Assembly (NCBI GenBank): GCA_963627135.1 | Contig: CAVFZY010000035.1 | Coordinates: 94,210-158,209 of the forward strand | DNA from: CAG-103 sp963627135 | GTDB lineage: Bacteria > Bacillota > Clostridia > Oscillospirales > Oscillospiraceae | Length of the DNA stretch: 64,000 nucleotides | Direction: 5' to 3' | Shown here: piece after piece, positions 58,251 through 64,000 of the stretch | Position numbering within the stretch: the first letter of the stretch is position 1 | Layout: each line of letters begins with the position of its first letter | Program-made: the position numbers and the translations under genes | The notes under the pieces: generated by a model | Databases searched by the model: none | The model's input: only the letters and a program-made list of their open reading frames with translations | Told to the model about the DNA's origin: nothing

Positions 58251-59333
58251 TCAGCCGGTGGTGACATAGCTGCCCGATTCCGGTGCCTGGGCGAGAAACG
58301 GCACGAAGCGCGTCGCCGCGTCAAAGCTGCTGTCGGCCGCGATGGCGCTCTGGAGCGTGCCGACATTGTCGGCCGATGCAAACACGCACACGCGGTCAAA
58401 CAGCTTTGCGAACACCGCCATGTCCTGCCCGGACTGCGCGGCCTTGTCCTGCAGGATGGAGTCCGCGCTCACGACCGCGCTCACGCGCAGGCCCGCGGCG
58501 CTCACGTTCGTGCGCAGGTACTTCGCCAGTGACACGACCGCGTCCGTGCGCGAGGGCGTACCGCTCTGGGACGTATATTTGAGCTCTGTGCCGGACAGCG
58601 GCTGCTGCAGGTACGAGAACGCGACCTCGTCAAAGCCCAGGTCGTGCAGCTCCTTGCAGAGGCTGACGAGGTACGTGCGGATGAACGTGTTGTACGGGTC
58701 GACCCAGCCGCCGGAGCCGTCGGTATACGCGCTGCCGGACGCGGTCTGCAGCGCGGTGGCTGCGTAGCGCTCGGCCATGAGCGTGTCGACGCACGTGCTC
58801 ACGACGGCGACAAGGTAGATGTTCTGCCCCTTGACGGTCTGGATCGCGTCGGCGAGCTCGGCCGTGCCGTTGACGCCGTAGGCCGCAGCGTCCGAGACGC
58901 CGGACTTCCAGCTCAGCGTGCCGCCGGGGGGCTTCATCTGCAGCACGAGGGCGTTGCCGCCCGCCGCCTTCACGGCGGAGGCCGCGCGCGTGAGCCCATC
59001 GGGCGTGATCTTGTCGGCCGTCAGGTACTGCGCGTGCAGCTCGGTGAGGCCCTTGCCCGCGTCGGAGACGATGCCGGAATAATCCGTGTCCTCAAGCACG
59101 AGCTCGGTGTCGACCGTCTCGGGCTGGCTTTCCACGGTCACGGGCTCGGACGTCTCCATGATGGGGAAGACGACGTGCAGAGAGCCGTCGCTGTCATAGA
59201 CGATGTATTTCTGGCCGGTGAAGAACAAAATCACGGCCAGCACGATCAGCCCGGCGAGGATCCATAAAATCACCGGCCAGGCCCTGCCCCGGCTGCGCCG
59301 GGCGCGGTAAACGTCGCTGCGATGGGCGCGCAT
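58251..59333 (-). CDS. DUF4015-type putative glycoside hydrolase, membrane anchored
   Basis: 360 residues from the ATG at 59333, seven bases after AGGAGG; a GTG two codons upstream is less suitable. A basic N-terminus (RRSRGRAWP) precedes one membrane anchor (about 22-40, ILWILAGLIVLAVILFF). The outer part has a TIM-barrel-like pattern (AAGGNALVLQMKPPGG; DLGFDEVAFSYLQQP) as in DUF4015 proteins, which are related to glycoside hydrolases. Activity is unproven. It follows rpiB by 28 bp. Confidence 0.7.
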   Translation of the reverse strand: MRAHRSDVYRARRSRGRAWPVILWILAGLIVLAVILFFTGQKYIVYDSDGSLHVVFPIMETSEPVTVESQPETVDTELVLEDTDYSGIVSDAGKGLTELHAQYLTADKITPDGLTRAASAVKAAGGNALVLQMKPPGGTLSWKSGVSDAAAYGVNGTAELADAIQTVKGQNIYLVAVVSTCVDTLMAERYAATALQTASGSAYTDGSGGWVDPYNTFIRTYLVSLCKELHDLGFDEVAFSYLQQPLSGTELKYTSQSGTPSRTDAVVSLAKYLRTNVSAAGLRVSAVVSADSILQDKAAQSGQDMAVFAKLFDRVCVFASADNVGTLQSAIAADSSFDAATRFVPFLAQAPESGSYVTTG

Positions 59334-59361
59334 CGGCACACCTCCTTTGGGTCAGGCGGCG

Positions 59362-59802
59362 TCAGCCGCGGTTTTCAATGTCGCTGATGAGGGCGATGCG
59401 GCGCGCGTGGCGGCCGCCCTCAAACTCGGTGGTCAGGAACGTGTCCACGATCTTGAGCGCGAGGCCCGGACCGAGCACGCGTGCACCCATGGCGAGAATG
59501 TTCGCATCGTTGTGGCGGCGGGTCATCTCGGCGGAGTAGCAGTCGCCGCACAGGGCGGCGCGGATGCCCTTGACCTTGTTCGCGGAGATGGAGATGCCGA
59601 TGCCGGTGCCGCAGATGAGAATGCCGCGCGCACACTCCCCGCCCGCGACCGCGCGGGCCACGGCCTCGCCGTAGATGGGGTAGTCGCAGCTCTCTTCGCT
59701 GTAGGTGCCGAAGTCCTTGTAGGCAAGGCCCAGCTCGTCCAGATGGCGCATGACCTCCTGCTTGAGGGCAAAGCCGCCGTGGTCACATCCGATCGCAATC
59801 AT
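59362..59802 (-). CDS. rpiB: Ribose-5-phosphate isomerase B
   Basis: 146 residues from the ATG at 59802 (GAGGT ahead). It starts MIAIGCDHGGFALKQEV and has GTGIGISISANKVKGIRAALC (two adjacent motifs) with the catalytic cysteine at about 65, and RRHNDANILAMGARV with the histidine that opens the ring. It interconverts ribose 5-phosphate and ribulose 5-phosphate; some relatives act on allose or galactose phosphates. It lies between the GT39-like gene and the DUF4015-type gene in one minus-strand operon. Confidence 0.93.
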   Translation of the reverse strand: MIAIGCDHGGFALKQEVMRHLDELGLAYKDFGTYSEESCDYPIYGEAVARAVAGGECARGILICGTGIGISISANKVKGIRAALCGDCYSAEMTRRHNDANILAMGARVLGPGLALKIVDTFLTTEFEGGRHARRIALISDIENRG

Positions 59803-59836
59803 ATACAATACCTCGATTTCTGAAAGTTTCCCGGTG

Positions 59837-61615
59837 TTAAAACGGCCAGTCCGGGAGCCATTTGAGCACATTCCATGCGTAGTCGCGCGGGATCGTCGCG
59901 CCCGTGAGCACGGGGAAAAACAGCGCGAAGAGCACGCCGTTTGCCGCCGTGAAGGCGTACACGATGCCGAGATAGCCGCGCCGGCGCAGCCGGTCGAACA
60001 CATACCCGAGCGCGAGCACGAGAAAGAGCGTCGCCGCGAAGTAGTGGTATTCGAACGTCAGGCGCGAGATGAACACCCACGGCAGCACCTGCGCCAGATA
60101 GCCGACGAGGAGGAACAGCGCCGTGCAGTCGCGCTTCACCGCGCGGTACGCGAGCACCGGCAGCGCCAGCAGCCCGCCCCAGCACAGCAGGGGGTTGACG
60201 AACGCGCCGATGGTCGATACCGTCCCGTCTCCGTACGACAGGTAGTAGAGGATCGGCCGCAGGTCGAGCAGCCACTGCCACCAGCGCGAGGAGTACGGGT
60301 GCGTGGCGACAAGGCCGGAATGATACGTGAACATGAAGCGCTGGTTTTCCAGCACGATGGCGGCGTATTCGCGCGTGAAGTACATGCCGGCGCCGTGCAG
60401 GCCGCGCGCCGCACCGTAGGGGTAGTAACTCGCATAATAGATCATGCCCGGCACGAGCACGAAAAACACGAGGCAGAAGCCGATGTTGGCGAGGAGGCGG
60501 CGCGCATACCGGCGGCCGTCACCGTCGCGGTGCGCCTGCACGCCGGCAAAGATCCAGTGCAGCGCCCAGAGCACGCCGAGGCCCGCCCCGGCGTAGAGAC
60601 ACGTCCACTTTGTGGCCGCGCCGATGCCGAACGTGACGCCGCAGGCGGCGAGATGGCGCAGCCGTCCCTCCGTGAAGTACCGGTACAAAAACAGGTACAT
60701 GAGCAGGATGAACAAGGTTGCGAAGCTGTCGATGGTCGCGATGCGCGTCTGCGTCAGGTGCATGAAATCGAACGCCAGCAGCGCCGCGCCGCACAGGGCC
60801 ACACGGTCGTCGCGGAACATCCGGCGTAGCAGGTCCCACATCAGCGGCAGCATGGCCACGCCGAAGAGCGTGCCCATGCAGCGCCAGCCGAATGGCGTCA
60901 TGCCGAAGAGCACGATGCCGAGTGAGAGGATCTCCTTGCCGAGCGGCGGGTGCGAGACTTCATACGGATACACGCCGCGCAGCTGCTCATAGGCCGTGCG
61001 CGCGTGGTAGATCTCGTCAAAATACGTGCTGTTGTAGTACGTGGACGCGGCGGGCACGGTGTCCGCTTCGTCACAGAGGGCGTCCGCGTCCGCGGGGCCG
61101 GCAATGTCGCGCACGCCGATGCGCTCGCCCTGCAGGTCATAGAGCGCGAGCTCGCCGAGCTCCATGTGCGCGCTCGCCGTGATGCGGACATAGGCCGCCG
61201 TTGCGGGTGCGGTGTCGGTCATTTCCGGCTGGAGCCATTTGAAGAGGTCGGCATAGCCCTGCGGCATCGTGCCGGCGGGCGTGAAGGTCACGCCGTCGGT
61301 GGAGTAGGCGAGGGTGTACTCGCCCGTGGACAGGCCGGGGTAGTACCACACGGCGGCGATGGCGGTCTCGCGCTCGAGCGCGAGCACGGCCGATTCGCCC
61401 GCCTCGAACGAGCAGAACCGCTGCGGGTCGCGCGCGGAGCCGAGGTTGCAAAAGGCTGTGATGGCGTACACCGCCGTCAGCACCGCGATGGCGATGCCGC
61501 CGCGGCGGCCCGTGCGCCGACCGATGGGTGCGCGCGCAGGCAAAACCAGATGCGCCAGCAGCGCGAGCGTGAGTGTGACGGCGGCTGCGAGCAGAATGTA
61601 CCGGAGCGCTGCCAT
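59837..61615 (-). CDS. Glycosyltransferase family 39-like (PMT) membrane protein with inserted extracytoplasmic domain
   Basis: 592 residues from the ATG at 61615 (AGGGAGGGA ahead). Two N-terminal membrane segments are followed by an outer beta-rich domain (about 65-165: FEAGESAVLALERETAIAAV, YTLAYSTDGVTFTPAGTMP, YVRITASAHMELGELALYD). That domain has the look of a discoidin-like (F5/8 C) fold. Then comes the PMT core with the acidic pair in TYFDEIYHARTAYE and the HPPLGKEILS loop, and about nine more helices. PMT-type enzymes move a mannose from a lipid carrier to protein or glycan outside the membrane. It leads the rpiB operon. Confidence 0.85.
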   Translation of the reverse strand: MAALRYILLAAAVTLTLALLAHLVLPARAPIGRRTGRRGGIAIAVLTAVYAITAFCNLGSARDPQRFCSFEAGESAVLALERETAIAAVWYYPGLSTGEYTLAYSTDGVTFTPAGTMPQGYADLFKWLQPEMTDTAPATAAYVRITASAHMELGELALYDLQGERIGVRDIAGPADADALCDEADTVPAASTYYNSTYFDEIYHARTAYEQLRGVYPYEVSHPPLGKEILSLGIVLFGMTPFGWRCMGTLFGVAMLPLMWDLLRRMFRDDRVALCGAALLAFDFMHLTQTRIATIDSFATLFILLMYLFLYRYFTEGRLRHLAACGVTFGIGAATKWTCLYAGAGLGVLWALHWIFAGVQAHRDGDGRRYARRLLANIGFCLVFFVLVPGMIYYASYYPYGAARGLHGAGMYFTREYAAIVLENQRFMFTYHSGLVATHPYSSRWWQWLLDLRPILYYLSYGDGTVSTIGAFVNPLLCWGGLLALPVLAYRAVKRDCTALFLLVGYLAQVLPWVFISRLTFEYHYFAATLFLVLALGYVFDRLRRRGYLGIVYAFTAANGVLFALFFPVLTGATIPRDYAWNVLKWLPDWPF

Positions 61616-61654
61616 GCGCGGTCCCTCCCTTCGCCGGAATGCCGGATGGTCTAT

Positions 61655-61683
61655 ATTATAGTACAGCGCGGCGGCCCTGTCCA
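61655..61683 (-). promoter_or_regulatory. Promoter of the GT39-like operon
   Basis: On the minus strand TGGACA (61683-61678), 17 bp, TATAAT (61660-61655). Confidence 0.75.
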
Positions 61684-61713
61684 GAAAAGAATCCGTCGGA
61701 GGGCTGGCGGTAC

Positions 61714-61742
61714 TTGACAACTGTCCGGAATAAAGTTAGAAT
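61714..61742 (+). promoter_or_regulatory. Promoter of rny
   Basis: TTGACA at 61714-61719, 17 bp, TAGAAT at 61737-61742. A leader of about 135 bp follows with two GC-rich hairpins (GGCGGCG/CGCCGCC; GGCGGG/CCCGCC then TTTT), the second resembling a weak attenuator. Confidence 0.75.
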
Positions 61743-61884
61743 AATGTGATTATATTTTTGGCGGCGGATGGAGCGCCGCCACAAATATCGTTATGTTCCC
61801 GGCGGGTGCGCTTGATGGCCCGCCTTTTCCAACTTGAAAAAATATCGTAAAAAAATCTGAAGAAACGGAGGATCACAATTTCAT

Positions 61885-63426
61885 ATGTCGTTACCAATAG
61901 CACTCGGTTGTATCATCGCAGCGCTTGTGGTTGGTTGCATTCTTGGCGGGCTTTACCGCAAAAAGGTCTCGGAACGTGAGATTGGCAGTGCGGAAGAGAA
62001 GGCCAAGCAGATCATAAATGACGCCTATAAGAGTGCCGAGAGCAAGCGGCGCGAGACCCTGCTCGAGGCCAAGGAAGAGATCCACAAGAGCCGGACGGAG
62101 TACGAGCGTGAGGTCAAGGAGCGCCGCGCGGAGCTGCAGAAGCAGGAGCGCCGCCTCCAGCAGAAGGAGGAGACCCTCGACCGCAAGACGGACACGCTCG
62201 ACAAAAAGACGGACGCGCTCAACCAGAAGATCGCCGCGATCGACACCAAGCAGAACGAGATCAATCAGCTCAAGAAGGCGCAGACCGAGCAGCTCGAGAA
62301 GATCTCCGGCTATACGGTCGAGGAGGCCAAGGCCTTCCTCATCAACAGCCTGAAGGACGACGTTGTGCATGAGCAGGCGCTCATGGTCAAGGAGATCGAG
62401 GCCCAGTACAAGGAAGAGGCCGACGGCCGCGCCCGCGAGATCATCGCCACCGCCATCCAGCGCTGCGCCGCCGATCATGCGAGCGAAGTGACCGTGTCGG
62501 TCGTGCCGCTGCCGAACGACGAGATGAAGGGCCGCATCATCGGCCGCGAGGGCCGTAACATCCGCGCCATCGAGACGCTTACCGGCTGCGACCTCATCAT
62601 CGACGATACGCCCGAGGCCATCACGCTCTCGAGCTTCGACCCCGTGCGGCGCGAAGTCGCGCGCATCGCACTCGAAAAGCTCATTCAGGACGGCCGCATC
62701 CACCCCGCCCGCATCGAGGAAATGGTCGCCAAGGCCCAGAAGGAGGTCAACGCCACCATCAAGGCCGAGGGCGAGCGCGCCGTTTTCGAGACGAACATCC
62801 ACGGCCTGCATCCCGAGCTCATCAAGCTGCTCGGCCGCATGAAGTACCGCACCAGTTACGGCCAGAATGTGCTCAACCACTCCATCGAGGTTTCGCACAT
62901 TGCCGGCCTGCTCGCTTCCGAGCTCGGCGTCGACGTGGCCACCGCCAAGCGCGCCGGGCTCCTGCACGATATCGGCAAGGCCATCGACCACGAGGTCGAG
63001 GGCAGTCACGTGACCATCGGCGTCAACATCGCCCGCAAGTACAAGGAGTCCGAGGAGGTCATCCACGCCATTGAGGCCCACCACAACGACGTGGAGCCGC
63101 ACTCCGTCGTCGCCTGCCTGGTCCAGGCGGCCGACGCCATCTCCGCTGCACGCCCCGGCGCCCGGCGCGAGAACATCGAGAACTATGTCAAGCGTCTCGA
63201 AAAGCTCGAGGAAGTCACCAAGAGCTTCCCCGGCATCGCCAACTGCTTTGCCATTCAGGCCGGCCGCGAGATCCGCATCATGGTCAAGCCCGAGGAGGTC
63301 TCGGAGGATCAGATGGTGCTGCTCGCGCGCGACATCGCCAAGAAGATCGAGGACGAGCTGACCTACCCCGGTCAGATCAAGGTCAATCTCCTGCGCGAGA
63401 CCAAGGCCGTCGACTACGCGAAGTAA
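61885..63426 (+). CDS. rny: Ribonuclease Y
   Basis: 513 residues, typical. An N-terminal membrane anchor (about 4-24) is followed by a long charged coiled coil (about 30-200), a KH domain (KGRIIGREGRNIRAIETLTG) and an HD domain (GLLHDIGKAIDHEVEGSH). RNase Y starts mRNA decay at the membrane in Firmicutes. The GGAGG site is about 13 bases from the ATG, longer than usual, but no other start fits. It has its own promoter and terminator. Confidence 0.96.
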   Translation: MSLPIALGCIIAALVVGCILGGLYRKKVSEREIGSAEEKAKQIINDAYKSAESKRRETLLEAKEEIHKSRTEYEREVKERRAELQKQERRLQQKEETLDRKTDTLDKKTDALNQKIAAIDTKQNEINQLKKAQTEQLEKISGYTVEEAKAFLINSLKDDVVHEQALMVKEIEAQYKEEADGRAREIIATAIQRCAADHASEVTVSVVPLPNDEMKGRIIGREGRNIRAIETLTGCDLIIDDTPEAITLSSFDPVRREVARIALEKLIQDGRIHPARIEEMVAKAQKEVNATIKAEGERAVFETNIHGLHPELIKLLGRMKYRTSYGQNVLNHSIEVSHIAGLLASELGVDVATAKRAGLLHDIGKAIDHEVEGSHVTIGVNIARKYKESEEVIHAIEAHHNDVEPHSVVACLVQAADAISAARPGARRENIENYVKRLEKLEEVTKSFPGIANCFAIQAGREIRIMVKPEEVSEDQMVLLARDIAKKIEDELTYPGQIKVNLLRETKAVDYAK

Positions 63427-63445
63427 ACCGAATCCCGAATTCCCC

Positions 63446-63473
63446 AACGCCCGCCGGATATCCGGCGGGCGTT
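63446..63473 (+). terminator. Terminator after rny
   Basis: AACGCCCGCCGGA pairs with TCCGGCGGGCGTTT. Confidence 0.85.
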
Positions 63474-63582
63474 TGTGCATTTGCTGTTTTTTTTGGCGGC
63501 AGCGGATAGAATCGCCTGTTTTCCAACATGTATATCAGAAAATGTATAAAAAACGAATCTGTTACAAAAATGGAAGAAATGC

Positions 63583-63612
63583 TTGACAAAATCGGTCGAT
63601 TTGTGGTAACAT
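63583..63612 (+). promoter_or_regulatory. Promoter of the micropeptide gene
   Basis: TTGACA at 63583-63588, an 18-bp spacer and TAACAT at 63607-63612. Confidence 0.65.
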
Positions 63613-63664
63613 TTCATTGGAACTGATAAAAAATGTTCCAAAACACGAAAGGAGAGTAAAATCT

Positions 63665-63769
63665 ATGAATTGGGATTGCCCGTTTTGCTTCCTCGGATGG
63701 CTGCATGATCAGTGGGGCTGGGACCACGAAGTGGCCGAGAAGTTCAGATCCATGTGCCCGAACAAGTAA
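63665..63769 (+). CDS. 34-residue Cys/Trp-rich peptide
   Basis: ATG at 63665 follows a strong AAAGGAGAG site at 63648-63656. The product begins MNWDCPFCFLGWLHDQWGW and ends FRSMCPNK. It has three cysteines (CPFC near the start and one near the end), four tryptophans and two histidines, so a metal site or a modified peptide is possible. Its own promoter, ribosome site and downstream terminator show a dedicated short transcript. I know no family; it may be a regulatory or membrane-acting peptide. Confidence 0.55.
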   Translation: MNWDCPFCFLGWLHDQWGWDHEVAEKFRSMCPNK

Positions 63770-63784
63770 TTGATTTTTGTGTGC

Positions 63785-63836
63785 TGTTAACCGGTAGCAC
63801 GCTGTCAGCCCGCCTGGGGCTGAGCCAACCTTACGA
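63785..63836 (+). other. Structured stretch between the micropeptide gene and its terminator
   Basis: Two small hairpins, GTGCT/AGCAC and CAGCCC/GGGCTG, precede the terminator. They may be part of the mRNA 3' region or a small RNA. Confidence 0.3.
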
Positions 63837-63837
63837 G

Positions 63838-63870
63838 GCCTGACGCTTTGCGTCAGGCTTTGTTTTTTTT
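63838..63870 (+). terminator. Terminator of the micropeptide transcript
   Basis: GCCTGACGC and GCGTCAGGC with a TTT loop, then TTTGTTTTTTTT. From 63871 to the window end nothing recognisable is seen. Confidence 0.9.
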
Positions 63871-64000
63871 CTGCGCGCCATATTGGAACCGGCTTTCGGT
63901 TTTGCATTGTGTGCTATGCCGGCAGAAAACCCCCGGTACGCATTTTGAACAGAACCAGTAAAAACGGACAATAGACAAAACACCCCCTGATGTAGGAAAA

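Noticed and set aside
1..64000. CRISPR arrays, prophage genes, toxin-antitoxin pairs, rRNA or tRNA genes.
   Set aside because: Looked for and not seen; the only direct repeats found are the 18-bp units inside a lipoprotein gene and small operator-like sites.

Overview
The window looks like chromosome from a high-GC, anaerobic, spore-forming member of the Clostridia, probably Oscillospiraceae (Oscillibacter/Flavonifractor-like). The placement is inferred from gene content: a complete Rnf complex, SpoIVB, an M14 spore-cortex-type peptidase, HprK, ribonuclease Y, WhiA, a type-3-like prolyl-tRNA synthetase and 2-hydroxyacyl-CoA dehydratase subunits. No tRNA, rRNA, CRISPR array or intact mobile element was seen. 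Genes are dense, share overlapping starts and stops, and mostly end in strong GC-rich hairpin terminators.

Layout. 1-1.1 kb: end of a Noc/ParB gene and a flavodoxin-domain gene. 1.1-11.5 kb (minus): an arginine operon argC-argJ-argB-argD-argF-carA-carB, in which carB is fused in frame to a complete dapF. 11.7-15.3 kb: a Na/Pi transporter, a cyclodeaminase-like protein, and a folate ECF S-component gene behind a tetrahydrofolate riboswitch. 15.4-25.8 kb: rpmB (minus), then hprK-murB-rapZ-whiA-dnaE and two tandem CNNM/CBS transporters. 26-30 kb: a TAXI-type TRAP transporter whose binding protein appears circularly permuted, and a lipoprotein. 30-34 kb: a radical SAM protein, an M14 peptidase and spoIVB.

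34.4-41.1 kb (minus): a five-gene operon with a GlpA-like and a GlpB-like oxidoreductase, DUF1667, an FGGY kinase and an alkyl-DHAP-synthase-like flavoprotein. It diverges from a TetR gene across a promoter region with palindromes. 41.9-45.1 kb: a 2-hydroxyacyl-CoA dehydratase operon with a structured leader plus terminator and a 59-aa membrane protein. 45.1-49.6 kb: a transposase remnant, a small membrane protein, proS, a frameshifted small gene and a GH2 glycosidase (minus). 49.9-55 kb: rnfCDGEAB. 55-58.1 kb: a FliB-like protein, small membrane and lipoprotein genes, an acetyltransferase and a DUF6440 protein. 58.2-61.6 kb (minus): a GT39-like mannosyltransferase, rpiB and a DUF4015-type protein. 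61.7-64 kb: rny and a 34-codon cysteine/tryptophan-rich peptide gene.

Most unusual items: the CarB-DapF fusion, the permuted TAXI binding protein, and the attenuator-like leader of the dehydratase operon with its small membrane protein. Smaller leads are the AGPS-like glycerol-phosphate operon, two related intergenic hairpin repeats and the terminal micropeptide.
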